Assembly (NCBI RefSeq): GCF_017868775.1
Contig: NZ_CP053381.1
Location: 620,001-684,000 of the forward strand
Length of the DNA: 64,000 bases
Origin: Billgrantia sulfidoxydans
GTDB lineage: Bacteria > Pseudomonadota > Gammaproteobacteria > Pseudomonadales > Halomonadaceae
Direction of reading: 5' to 3'
Both the position numbers and the translations under genes were made by a program. Under the pieces are notes generated by a model, which worked only from the letters and a program-made list of their open reading frames with translations, was not told the origin of the DNA and made no database searches. Of the stretch, positions 41,485-50,558 are shown one piece after another (positions within the stretch are counted from its first letter, which is position 1; each line of letters starts with the position of its first letter).

Positions 41485-41516
41485 AAGGGCTTACCATTTG
41501 GTAAGCCCTTTTTCTT
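41485..41516 (+). terminator. Intrinsic terminator after guaA
   Basis: A long perfect inverted repeat (41485-41496 with 41499-41510) is followed by TTTTTCTTT. It ends the guaBA transcript just inside the island boundary. Confidence 0.9.
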
Positions 41517-41922
41517 TGCAATTCGTTACAGGGTTTTGTTTACTCGGGTTAAGGTCGCCGAGACGACCACCGATAGAACAGGTAGTACAACGCAGACAGG
41601 GCTGTCGCAGGGAAATGATGTCATCCCCGGGCGGTAGTGTGCTTTGCCAAATAAAGGTAACTTATACCGATAACGCGACCTTCGTTATAAGCCTAGGAAA
41701 CTTTTAATGCAGAGTTCTGCTTATGACCCAAAGCGGACATGGTGGAGCGCAGCAGGTGCCCGAATTGGGTGGTTAGGTACTTTCCTCTAATCAGAGCTGT
41801 TGATGAATACTTTAGCTCCTTTAGGGTCTGGCGAGGCATATTCTGGTACAATTTTGGCCGGTCTGATTGTGTAGCGTATATCAACGGTACAACAAGTGTA
41901 TCCATCTCGTGAAAAAAGGTCG
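41517..41922. other. Non-coding island left flank
   Basis: About 400 bp, partly AT-rich, without a convincing gene. The short minus-strand frame at 41693-41905 has no family features apart from MSALGHKQ near its end, encoded by a segment at 41717-41737 that resembles a repetitive sequence often seen translated in hypothetical proteins beside mobile DNA; this resemblance is from memory. Confidence 0.5.
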
Positions 41923-42265
41923 AGCTTGCTCCAAAATCACGATTTCCTCAAGGAGCTGCTGACCCTGGCGAAGCAGGTGGAGTCGGTCAATGAAAGGCCA
42001 AGGCTAAAGCTAAAGCGGCCCTGATCAAACTGTTCGCCAAGGTGAAGAACGGCAAGACGCCAATGGTGGTCGAGCGGGTCGTGACCGACATCGACGAAAT
42101 CGTGCGGCTGGTCCGGCTCCCGGCTGAAAAAACACCAAAGCCGGAGAGCGCGGGGTTCAGAAGGCCCTGAGTAGAGTCATTTGCATTAAATATCACGCCA
42201 AAGACCTAGAACTATTTGACAGGCATTTGGATATATCCGGCAGTACTATTGAGAAGAGATGGTAA
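41923..42265 (+). pseudogene. hsdR: Remnant of a type I restriction endonuclease HsdR C-terminus
   Basis: Conceptual translation across frames gives segments typical of the HsdR C-terminus. The first is NHDFLKELLTLAKQVESVNER, then AKAALIKLFAKVKNGKTP, VVERVVTDIDEIVRLVRLP, and, after a further frame change, QKALSRVICIKYHAKDLELF. At least two frameshifts and the missing N-terminal thousand residues make it a pseudogene. It implies that a type I system occupied this site before or beside the present operon. It ends 9 bp before the methyltransferase start. Confidence 0.75.
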
Positions 42266-42274
42266 TGGGGATTT

Positions 42275-44437
42275 ATGGCTAAAACAGGGCAGGCAAAGAA
42301 AACCATGGAAAACTGCAGAGGCGATACCTTTGGCGGTTGGCCTGCCCACACCCTACTGGAGGCGGGCGACATTCCCATTGCCCAAATCGCCGAGCTTGCC
42401 TTGCGTGAAGGACAGAGCTCAAACCCTTTGTATAGGGTCCACCGCTGGTTTGCTCGCCGGGTGGGCTCTCAGTTCCGCTCGATCCTCACCGCGCTGACCC
42501 TTCCCCCTGGCAAGGCCGACGCTTTTTGGCATACCTATCTCGGCAAGACCTCCGTACATGGCGCAGTTGTTCTCGATCCATTCATCGGCGGCGGAACGAG
42601 TTTGGTGGAGTCCATGCGCTGCAACGCCCGAGTGATTGGTTTTGATATCGACCCGGTAGCGACCATTATTACCCGATTTGAATTGGCCGCCTCCCAGATG
42701 GAGGATCACTACCCGGAAATCGAGCAGATCTGCAATGAGGTCGCCCAACTAATTACGCCGTTGCACCGGACAATGGTGAACGGCGTCGAACGGGATGTTC
42801 TTCATCATTTCTGGGTCCAGGTGAAGCAGTGCTCGAATTGCCAGAGCGATGTAGAGCTCCATCCCCATTTTCAACTGGCCTACTCCAAAGAGAAGGGTCT
42901 GCAGTGGGTATTCTGCAAGGACTGTCATGCGGTCCATGAATTGCCGATTGAGCGTAAGGTGCTGCACTGCACATGCGGCAAGCGCACCACTATCAGCGCG
43001 GGCACGCACGGGAACGGGATCATGACATGCCCGACTTGCAAGCACACCCAGAAAATCGCAGCGGACGACCTTGACGGTGCCGAACGTCCCGCTTGGAGAC
43101 TCTTTGCCCAGGAGTATCTGGTCGGAACCGGCAAAAACTGCACAAGGCATTTCAAGCGCGTGGAAGAAGCGGACCAGGCGTTGTACGACCGAGCCACCCG
43201 GAAACTACGGATGATAGGAAACGGCTTGCTTGTACCGACGAGAAGCATTCCCCGCGAGGGGCGTTCGGATGGACGACCGCTGATCCACGGGATTCGGCAC
43301 TACGCAGACTTTTTCAACAACCGGCAGAAGCTTCACCTGCACCTTCTCGGTTCTGCCATCAGCAGAGTGGAAAGTGATGAGGCACGGCGCTGCCTTGAGC
43401 TGGCCTTTAGCGAACATCTCACTACGAACTGCATGTACACAGCCTATGCGTTTGGCTATCGTCGAACCAGCCCAATGTTCTCCATCCACTCATACCGGCA
43501 CATCACCCGTCCGGTCGAGCTCAACCCTTGGCAGGATGGTGTCGGACGGGGAACGTTCATCAACACGGTTCGGAAAATATCAAAGGCGATTGCCTTTGCC
43601 AAAGCGCCCGAGGAGCTGCATCCGCAAGGCACCAGAATCGCCTACGAAGATGATTTTCGGCGTGAACAAGCCTGCCTTGGCTCTGTCGATGATGTATTGA
43701 ACGGCAGCGCCACGGCGGCGATTGAAACGCAGTCTTCCGAGGAACTCCACTTACTACCGGACGGTTCAGTGGATCTCGTGCTAACTGATCCACCTTACTT
43801 CGACAATTTGAGCTACTCGGAACTCTCGGACTTTTATTTAGCCTGGCATCAGGCTTTGGGAATCGCACCGCCCCCATATGACGACAACGTCACTCCCGCT
43901 CCGATACTACAGAACCTCGCCATCACGCGACGGTCCGGCGAGGCCATTAAGGGATACCAGGAACGGCTTCAGCAGATTTTCATGGAATGCAACCGAGTGC
44001 TCAAGCCGGACGGGATCTGCGTGTTCACCTACCACCATAAACTTGCATCGGCATGGGATGCTCTCGGCACGGCTCTGCTTCATTCTGGACTCTCGGTAAC
44101 CAAGGTTCTGCCTATGCGTGGTGAAGGTCAAGGGGGGCTTCACACTTACGATGGGACCATCAAGTGGGACGCGGTGCTGGTCTGCCGCAAGAAGAGAGGC
44201 GTCAACAAGGAGGGCGTTCCAGTCATCAGCGAAACCGCCTTCAAAGACGCCATCTTGGAGGCGGGCTCTCATTTTGAGGTCTTGTCCACCCATAAGCGGA
44301 TCGGCTTTAAAGCACCTGATTTCAGCAACTTGGCTCGGGCGTTGGTCGTCAGCAGAAGTTTCTTAGGCGAGGCGGACGCCAGCACACGACTGATATCGGA
44401 TGCATTGAAGAACATACCAACCCCGGGAGAGTTGTGA
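42275..44437 (+). CDS. DUF1156-like DNA methyltransferase with zinc ribbons
   Basis: This 720-aa SAM-dependent methyltransferase of the amino-group (N6-adenine or N4-cytosine) type begins with NPLYRVHRWFARR (about 50-62), typical of DUF1156-class enzymes. Motif I is VLDPFIGGGTSLVES (99-113) and motif IV is LTDPPYFDNLSYSE (504-517). Between them is an insert with cysteine pairs at 186/189, 214/217, 232/234 and 252/255, which suggests two zinc ribbons. First gene of a three-gene operon; its stop overlaps the next start by one base. It would mark self DNA; target sequence unknown. GC is lower than in neighbouring core genes. Confidence 0.85.
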   Translation: MAKTGQAKKTMENCRGDTFGGWPAHTLLEAGDIPIAQIAELALREGQSSNPLYRVHRWFARRVGSQFRSILTALTLPPGKADAFWHTYLGKTSVHGAVVLDPFIGGGTSLVESMRCNARVIGFDIDPVATIITRFELAASQMEDHYPEIEQICNEVAQLITPLHRTMVNGVERDVLHHFWVQVKQCSNCQSDVELHPHFQLAYSKEKGLQWVFCKDCHAVHELPIERKVLHCTCGKRTTISAGTHGNGIMTCPTCKHTQKIAADDLDGAERPAWRLFAQEYLVGTGKNCTRHFKRVEEADQALYDRATRKLRMIGNGLLVPTRSIPREGRSDGRPLIHGIRHYADFFNNRQKLHLHLLGSAISRVESDEARRCLELAFSEHLTTNCMYTAYAFGYRRTSPMFSIHSYRHITRPVELNPWQDGVGRGTFINTVRKISKAIAFAKAPEELHPQGTRIAYEDDFRREQACLGSVDDVLNGSATAAIETQSSEELHLLPDGSVDLVLTDPPYFDNLSYSELSDFYLAWHQALGIAPPPYDDNVTPAPILQNLAITRRSGEAIKGYQERLQQIFMECNRVLKPDGICVFTYHHKLASAWDALGTALLHSGLSVTKVLPMRGEGQGGLHTYDGTIKWDAVLVCRKKRGVNKEGVPVISETAFKDAILEAGSHFEVLSTHKRIGFKAPDFSNLARALVVSRSFLGEADASTRLISDALKNIPTPGEL

Positions 44438-47088
44438 TGGCGAAACTTGATAAAGGAACGCTTGCCCTAACATTCAAATTCGACTGCGACCGGTTTCTCC
44501 GATTTCGTCTGGCCAGCGATGTTGAGAGGGACTCACTTGGCGTCTCAGCCGAAACCTACAAACGCCCTGGTATTGAACTTATCAAAGCGGCCGGGCGGCG
44601 TTGGGAAGCCGACAAGTATCAGGATCTGATTGATACCTCGGATGATGGGAAAGTTGTGTTCCTGCTCGAGGACAAGATCGATGATCTTCTGGGACGGAAG
44701 CCCTTCAAAAAGATCCAGAACCTTTTTGACATCCTCCGGCAACAGGAACCACCCCAGGCAATTATCGAGGCGGAATTTACGGTTCCTACAAACATTACTC
44801 CCGGTCTTCAAAAAGCATACGACGATTTCGGTCTAGATCAGGTAAGAGTGCGCCCGGACATCCTTTGGATTCGTCCAGGCGGTACTGGTGCTCCACTGAT
44901 CGGTAATGGAATTGTGCCTGAATACGAAATCCATATCATCGACGTAAAAATGGCTGCGGAACCATCACTACGGCACTTTACAGAGGTGACCTACTACGCT
45001 CTGGCATTGGCCACAGCCATCCAGCAAGAAGGGCTTGGCAGCAGATATGCCGTTTCGGCAGAAGGCACCATCTGGCCAGGAAGCCACGACATCAACGCGT
45101 TCAGGAACCTAGTCCAGCTATATCAGGCCAAGGGAGCCACAGATCCCGTTTCCGAAGCCCTCAGCGAGACGCTGATTCGGGTTCCGTATGAAGTCTATGA
45201 AGTCCACGTGCAGCAGTTTTTCGAGGATCGTCTTCTCCGGGTTCTGCAGACCGATATGGAGGATGCCAGTTGGCATGTCGGCCCCAAGTGCCAGCTTTGC
45301 GACTACGTTCGCTACTGCCGAGACAAGGCATCCGAATGCGATCATCTTTCCCGGCTGGCCTGGCTCAATCAGGGGCAGGCGGAACTGCTCCGTTCAAATG
45401 GCATCACCACTACGGCGGAACTGGCCGAAGCTGTTACTACCGCCGATGATCGGTGGCAATCCGTTATCGACTCCAGCCACCAGTTGCGGGCGGATGGGCC
45501 AGCGCTGGCAACTCGCGCCCGATCCCTGACCGAGGGGGCGCCCTTGCCGGTCGACGGGAGGCGCAGTGCGATGATCCCTGCCTGGACTGACCAAAGTATC
45601 TTTATCACGATCCATTTCGACCCGGGCTCTGGTATCTCCTTTGCCTTGGGCGCGACGCGGCTCTATTTCCCACACGGCCGCAAACCGGGCGATCCACCGG
45701 TAACGAACGAAAAGATTTTCATCGTCGACCGTGTCGATGCGATGAACCCGGAAACGGAACGCGAGAGGCTGAAGGAATTTGCGACTGTAGTTTCTGAATG
45801 GTTAGAGGAGGTGTCGACCCTCAACAAAGGTCTACCTGCCCGTGACCGTCTCTCTTCCCATATCTTCTTCTGGGACATGCTGGAGGTGCGTCAGCTCAAG
45901 CGCATGTTCGAGCGTCATATGCAGAACCCTGACGTGATCGAACTGATTGAGGTGCTTACCCGTTTCTTCCCGCCGGACAGCCTGCTGCCCGATCCGGATG
46001 CCTTTAAATCCCAGCCTGGGACAATCGTCAAAGAAGTTCTTCGAATGCTTGTTGGCCTGCCGGTTGCCCACGATTACTCCCTGTTTGATGCTGCGAACAG
46101 TTTCTTTCCAAATATCCGGGAGGATGGCACCCCGTATAAGTTCGGCCTGCCTTTTGGATTCGCTACCCCAATGAGTGATCAGATTCCTTTCGAACGGGCC
46201 TATGAGCTGTGGCAGGACAAAATCTTCGTCCGCCATTTCAATAAGCTTTATCCTACTGATCCATCCAAGTGGCGGCGCTACACCCGGGACGAACTCTACG
46301 ATGGTATCAAGCAGGCTACGAAGGTTCACCTGCAAGCTTTGCAGCACATTGTCCGGAGACTGCGTGAGAACTACAAAGACCGGTTGGTGCTGAAAAAGAG
46401 CGGTTTCTCTTCCGCAAGATCCTCTCAGGCAAGCGTGCCGGAGGCGGCAAGAAGCTTGATCGCCTTTGAGAAGCTCAATGTTGCGTGCCAAGAAATGGAA
46501 AACCGGAACACTCGCTCACTGCCTGTCGATGAACGGGAAGCGAGGTTTTTTTCGATACGCGGGTTGACCTTGAAGCTTCAAGTAGAGGCTGATCCGATCA
46601 TCGATGAGATCAAGTTTGTGAATCCACAGTACCAACACGAAACGCTTTATGTTTTCGATTTTTCCCCGACTAGCAGAGATTCCCGAATCAAGGAAGGTGA
46701 ATTTACCGTCGCCCTATCCAACGAGAATGTATACGTGGATCTCGACGAACCATGGCGTCAGCGACTTGGATTGGGCTTCCAGGATGCAGAGGAACTGCTG
46801 GGTGAACACGGTCTTACCGAGCGGTGGATGACAAACAAGTCGATAGGTGCATTGCTTCAGGTAGAGGTCATTCGGCTGGAGGCCATGCAGGACAATCCCT
46901 ATTTGGTCCTTAAGCCGGGTCACCAGGGGCTCTTTCAGTTTGCCGTCGCGCAAGGACTCGTGGCACTCGACTCACCGCTTGTCCTCGATCCGGTGTATCG
47001 GGATTTCTCAAGTGACAGGATAGAAAAAGCATTGAGATCTGTCGGCGGCAAGGCAGCACCGATTAAACGTCCCAGGAAGCGGAGGTAA
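44437..47088 (+). CDS. RecB/Cas4-like Fe-S nuclease-domain protein
   Basis: This 883-aa protein resembles the nuclease half of TM0106-type RecB-like proteins. The N-terminal part has a PD-(D/E)XK core: Asp141 in RPDILW, Asp169-x-Lys171 in IIDVKMA, and HFTEVTYYALAL. Cys17 and Cys285, 288, 294 and 301 are placed as in the 4Fe-4S cluster of AddB/Cas4 nucleases. HLSRLAWLNQGQAELLRSNGI is a helix-hairpin-helix-like link. A middle region resembles the RNase H-like domain of TM0106 proteins but lacks its acidic motif (ITIHFDP). The remainder is unassigned. ATG at 44437 (TGATG with the methyltransferase stop) is preferred to GTG at 44434. The helicase gene starts 4 bp after it. Confidence 0.75.
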   Translation: MAKLDKGTLALTFKFDCDRFLRFRLASDVERDSLGVSAETYKRPGIELIKAAGRRWEADKYQDLIDTSDDGKVVFLLEDKIDDLLGRKPFKKIQNLFDILRQQEPPQAIIEAEFTVPTNITPGLQKAYDDFGLDQVRVRPDILWIRPGGTGAPLIGNGIVPEYEIHIIDVKMAAEPSLRHFTEVTYYALALATAIQQEGLGSRYAVSAEGTIWPGSHDINAFRNLVQLYQAKGATDPVSEALSETLIRVPYEVYEVHVQQFFEDRLLRVLQTDMEDASWHVGPKCQLCDYVRYCRDKASECDHLSRLAWLNQGQAELLRSNGITTTAELAEAVTTADDRWQSVIDSSHQLRADGPALATRARSLTEGAPLPVDGRRSAMIPAWTDQSIFITIHFDPGSGISFALGATRLYFPHGRKPGDPPVTNEKIFIVDRVDAMNPETERERLKEFATVVSEWLEEVSTLNKGLPARDRLSSHIFFWDMLEVRQLKRMFERHMQNPDVIELIEVLTRFFPPDSLLPDPDAFKSQPGTIVKEVLRMLVGLPVAHDYSLFDAANSFFPNIREDGTPYKFGLPFGFATPMSDQIPFERAYELWQDKIFVRHFNKLYPTDPSKWRRYTRDELYDGIKQATKVHLQALQHIVRRLRENYKDRLVLKKSGFSSARSSQASVPEAARSLIAFEKLNVACQEMENRNTRSLPVDEREARFFSIRGLTLKLQVEADPIIDEIKFVNPQYQHETLYVFDFSPTSRDSRIKEGEFTVALSNENVYVDLDEPWRQRLGLGFQDAEELLGEHGLTERWMTNKSIGALLQVEVIRLEAMQDNPYLVLKPGHQGLFQFAVAQGLVALDSPLVLDPVYRDFSSDRIEKALRSVGGKAAPIKRPRKRR

Positions 47089-47092
47089 GGCA

Positions 47093-48697
47093 ATGGCTAA
47101 GAGACCGACAAAAATGACTGAACCAGCCCATAGCCTGATGTATACCCCCGGCTCACTGGCGGCAGGAAAAACCTTCTCTGATACCAACCAGCTATACGCG
47201 AATGTAACTCCATATCTGAAGGATGCCTTTAACGAAAAGCAGGAATCCCTTTTCCACGATGCATTCAGAAACAGGATTTCTTTGCTTTGGGGGCCGCCGG
47301 GAACGGGAAAGACCACGGTCTTGGCCGGGACTATTCTCGGGTGGGTTGAGCATTACGCCGAAGCGGGAATTCCGCTGCGTATCGGTATCGGGTCCAGTAA
47401 CTACAACGCTATCGATAATGTCCTCAACGAAGTCCTGGAGCTGATTAACAGACGGACGGCCACGGTCGGAGTGTTAGCTTGTCCGGTTCGTGTCACAAGG
47501 GTGAGGAGCGACTCATCTGCGCCTCCCTTAAGTGATCAGATCGAAGATATGCCGAGGACCTCCGCAAGGGCTCAGGGATTTGTGAATTCCCTGAAAGGCG
47601 ACGACCCCGGGATCATCATCGTCGGTGGAACCTGGCAACAGCTTGGTCGACTGGCCGAGAAAGACCACCAGGATAGTGAGCCGACCGCCGAATGGTTTGA
47701 CCTGCTGGTGATCGATGAGGCGTCACAGGTTCAGGTTGCTGCGGCTGCGGCCTACTTTCTGCTTTTGAAGTCTGATGGGCATGTTGTCCTCGCGGGTGAT
47801 GACCGGCAGCTCGGGCCGATCTACGGCTTCCAGATGAAGGACAGCGTTCAAGGGCTGTTTGACTGCATTTTCTCTTACATGAAGGAGACTCACGGCATCA
47901 CTCCGGTGCAGCTTAAACACAACTACCGGACCAACGTGGAAATTTCCGCATGGCCCTGTAAGCGTTTTTATCAGAACGAGTACGAGGCGTTCTTCCCGGA
48001 GAGAAAACTGGATCTCACCATCAATTTTGATGGAAGACCTACCGACTGGCCTGAGCAATTGCCATGGTCCGACCAGTTCCTCCGCATTCTTGATCCAGCC
48101 TGCCCCGTAGTGGTGATTAGCTACTCTGCCAACACTTATACATTGTCGAATCCTTTCGAGGCGCAGATCGTTTCCACTTTGACCCTTTTGTACAAGAAGC
48201 TGGTTGATGCGCAACAGGTCGGAGTAAGTACTCAAGAGTTTTGGACACAGAAAATCGGCATCGTAACTCCCCATAGAGCCCAGATGGCATCCATCAGAAA
48301 CCTACTTGTGGATGCGGCCGGCATGACGATGGACCCACCACCATTTGTGGACACTGTGGACCGGTTCCAGGGCCAAGAACGCGATCTTATCCTTTCCAGT
48401 TATGTGGTGGCTGACCGGGATTTTGTTGCATCTGAAGATACGTTCATCCTAAGCCCGAGACGATTCAATGTGACGCTGACGCGAGCAAGAAGCAAGTTTG
48501 TGATGCTTATCAGCGACGCGCTACTCCAGTATCTGCCATCCGATCCAGACGTGGCCCGTGACGCTGCTCACCTGCAGCTCTTCGCAGAACAGTATTGCAA
48601 CTCGGTATGCGATACTATCGATTTGCCGTTCTTTGAACGCGGTGCTCTGTCGAGCATGAGATGCAAATTAAGGGGGCGATACGAGAATGGTGCTTGA
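47093..48697 (+). CDS. UPF1/DNA2-like SF1 helicase
   Basis: This 534-aa superfamily 1B helicase has a Q motif FNEKQESLF (46-54), Walker A GPPGTGKTT (67-75), Walker B DEAS (208-211), motif III AGDDRQLGPIYG, motif IV-like region, motif V VDTVDRFQGQERDLIL and motif VI RRFNVTLTRARSKFVML. In TM0106-type proteins such a helicase is fused to the nuclease; here it is a separate gene. It would translocate on DNA or RNA to drive cleavage. Last clear gene of the operon. Confidence 0.88.
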   Translation: MAKRPTKMTEPAHSLMYTPGSLAAGKTFSDTNQLYANVTPYLKDAFNEKQESLFHDAFRNRISLLWGPPGTGKTTVLAGTILGWVEHYAEAGIPLRIGIGSSNYNAIDNVLNEVLELINRRTATVGVLACPVRVTRVRSDSSAPPLSDQIEDMPRTSARAQGFVNSLKGDDPGIIIVGGTWQQLGRLAEKDHQDSEPTAEWFDLLVIDEASQVQVAAAAAYFLLLKSDGHVVLAGDDRQLGPIYGFQMKDSVQGLFDCIFSYMKETHGITPVQLKHNYRTNVEISAWPCKRFYQNEYEAFFPERKLDLTINFDGRPTDWPEQLPWSDQFLRILDPACPVVVISYSANTYTLSNPFEAQIVSTLTLLYKKLVDAQQVGVSTQEFWTQKIGIVTPHRAQMASIRNLLVDAAGMTMDPPPFVDTVDRFQGQERDLILSSYVVADRDFVASEDTFILSPRRFNVTLTRARSKFVMLISDALLQYLPSDPDVARDAAHLQLFAEQYCNSVCDTIDLPFFERGALSSMRCKLRGRYENGA

Positions 48698-48833
48698 TGA
48701 AAACAATGCCGATCTATTTGTAGAAGTACGGTGGGTTACTGAACAATACCTTCCGTGCTTGTATAGATTGATTACGACTCGAAACCGAGGAAACGCATGC
48801 TTTTTATTCTTTTACTTTTCAGGGGGAGGGTAG
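48687..48833 (+). CDS. Small overlapping ORF at the end of the defence-like operon
   Basis: A 48-codon frame starts inside the helicase stop region (11-bp overlap) and reads MVLDENNADLFVEVRWVTEQ and onward to a stop at 48833. No family is recognised. The coupling suggests either a genuine small fourth protein or the start of a gene broken by frameshift, since another frame (48797-49051) is open directly after it. Confidence 0.3.
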   Translation: MVLDENNADLFVEVRWVTEQYLPCLYRLITTRNRGNACFLFFYFSGGG

Positions 48834-49051
48834 TCGTGAGGTGTTTGGTACGGCTCTGTGTGGTACAGATTTGTCGAGAGCTGAAATATTTCAAGGCGCA
48901 GTTCATGTCATTGGCAGAAATATCTGATGTAATTGTTGCAGAGCTTCAAGAGCTGCTGGTGGAGGGGCTGCACACGTATAGAAAACGGCCGAATTTCGCA
49001 CGCCACCAACCAGTCAGCACTATCTTCGCGAGTCAGATGCGAACGGTCTGA
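48797..49051 (+). CDS. Hypothetical 84-aa ORF, possible frameshifted continuation
   Basis: This frame overlaps the end of the previous small ORF and reads a hydrophobic start followed by a helical stretch (SLAEISDVIVAELQELLVEGL). No homology is recognised and no clear ribosome site is present. If joined to 48687-48833 by a one-base shift it would make a protein of about 120 aa. It could equally be chance in this AT-richer DNA. Confidence 0.2.
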   Translation: MLFILLLFRGRVVVRCLVRLCVVQICRELKYFKAQFMSLAEISDVIVAELQELLVEGLHTYRKRPNFARHQPVSTIFASQMRTV

Positions 49052-49455
49052 GTTTCGGTGGCTATGCCTAGGTGAAATCTCGCGCCGGGGCGTGGCTTGG
49101 TGACCTCGGGGCTACCTGAATTGCAGGTGTAAAATTGATTGTTATACTTCTTATGGTAGTTTTTATCAGTTATGATGATTTGCGTTAAGTAACAATTGTT
49201 ATGAAGGCTTGTCATAAATAGCATCATCGTTATGAGGGCAGTTAATATGTGCTAAAATTACAGTCGGCAAGCTTTGCCATCTAAAAATATAAAGAGCTAT
49301 TAGGAAGTGCTATTTGTGTCTTTAACTCTAACAATAGTTTTTTAATTGAGAGCATCCTGAAGAATGATGCGCAGGGTGTATACAATTGGCATACCTTGAT
49401 AGACCTCACATCTGGTGAGCTATCTAAACCGTGATTAGACTATTAGTCTTGACGC
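49052..49455. other. AT-rich non-coding stretch
   Basis: About 400 bp of AT-rich DNA with no gene. It contains a 12-bp palindrome (TAACAATTGTTA) near 49190 and facing TGATGAT/ATCATC repeats around 49173-49230, possible protein sites. A short transcript ending at the 49456-49482 terminator cannot be excluded. Confidence 0.5.
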
Positions 49456-49482
49456 AAGGGCCCATGTTAGGGCCCTTTTTTA
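49456..49482 (+). terminator. Intrinsic terminator in the island right half
   Basis: An 8-bp stem AAGGGCCC (49456-49463 with 49470-49477), a six-base loop, then a run of T. It lies between the AT-rich stretch and the 3' end of the minus-strand secreted-protein gene. Confidence 0.85.
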
Positions 49483-49536
49483 CAGTGGTTTCCATTCATC
49501 TGCCAACAGAAGTCCGGCCTGAAAGGCATCGACAAG

Positions 49537-50139
49537 CTATTCATCCGATGTTGGCAGTTGTGACCATAGCTCTTTCAGTGATCTTGGTGGCAAGTAGGTT
49601 ATAGTTATGACCTCGAAAAAAGGGTTTATGTTTATGACAGTATTCACAAAACCTTTTTCTCCACCTTCCATGAAGTCACCTGTTGTGCCTTCTGGAACGT
49701 AAACCGTGGTAATCCGCCTGGGAAAGTCAATGCGCTGCACCTCCATGAGACTGTAGCTTTCCCTCATCAGGGCTACTACTAGACCCTGATCAATACCTGA
49801 GGAGCTGATGGTACATGCATCGGTACCAGCAACAGTCAACAAGATCATGTCGACTTCAGCGTCTTCGTCGAGAGCCAATTGGTAGCCACTTCCCTGCTTA
49901 GGGGGCGTAGGCGGCATTAGTTCAGGAAGCTGGTGGGCAGGAATGGGGTCCAAGCCTTGCTCATCTGCAATTGACACGGTGCTCTGGTAATCGGCGTCGG
50001 TGCTGAAGCAGTACCGATCGAAATTGGACACAAACTGTTCAGCCCATTGAAAGGGCTCCTGTGCGTCAGCTTGGACTGGGCCGAGCAGCTGGATGTAAGT
50101 CAACACCATCACTGCGATATTGCGGGTAAGAAGTTGCAT
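49537..50139 (-). CDS. Exported hypothetical protein
   Basis: This 200-aa protein has a signal peptide (IAVMVLTYIQLLGPVQADA) and a mature part with an FVSNFDRYCFST segment and two more hydrophobic strands; the two cysteines could form a disulfide. I recognise no family with certainty. It is the only intact gene in the right part of the island and has lower GC than the core. No partner gene is adjacent. Confidence 0.65.
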   Translation of the reverse strand: MQLLTRNIAVMVLTYIQLLGPVQADAQEPFQWAEQFVSNFDRYCFSTDADYQSTVSIADEQGLDPIPAHQLPELMPPTPPKQGSGYQLALDEDAEVDMILLTVAGTDACTISSSGIDQGLVVALMRESYSLMEVQRIDFPRRITTVYVPEGTTGDFMEGGEKGFVNTVININPFFEVITITYLPPRSLKELWSQLPTSDE

Positions 50140-50553
50140 TGGGTTCCCTGAGTTTATGCTTGACTACGCTCGACGTGAACGAACGCATATGGTCCCACAT
50201 TCTCACCGCCGAGCAAGGTCAGTTTGCGTCATTTACTTGGTGAAATGCAGCTCGGTGTATTTCACCAAGGATTTTTAGGAGTGAGCATTCCTGCGCCTAA
50301 GTCCTTACGAGCCGCACAGCCCTGCCACGAGCAATCCGGCCCCAGCCCGCCGTATAGACGGTGAGGGGCCAATCGGTGTCGCCACCCAGCGCTATCACAA
50401 CGTGGGTTAAGCAGGTTGCCGCAACAATGAGGAAACGCGACTGTTGCGGCTCAGCGGTCTGACAAATTAGAATCCCTGCATGTGCACCTCTGTGGAATGG
50501 CCTAACGGCGCCATAGCTACTATCAGCCACAGGACCATGAGAAGAGACTGGTA
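50140..50553. other. Intergenic region before the guaA remnant
   Basis: No convincing gene. The minus-strand frame 50297-50581 overlaps the guaA remnant, lacks a ribosome site and shows no family. The promoter of the exported protein gene must lie near 50140-50250. Confidence 0.5.
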
Positions 50554-50558
50554 AGTTT

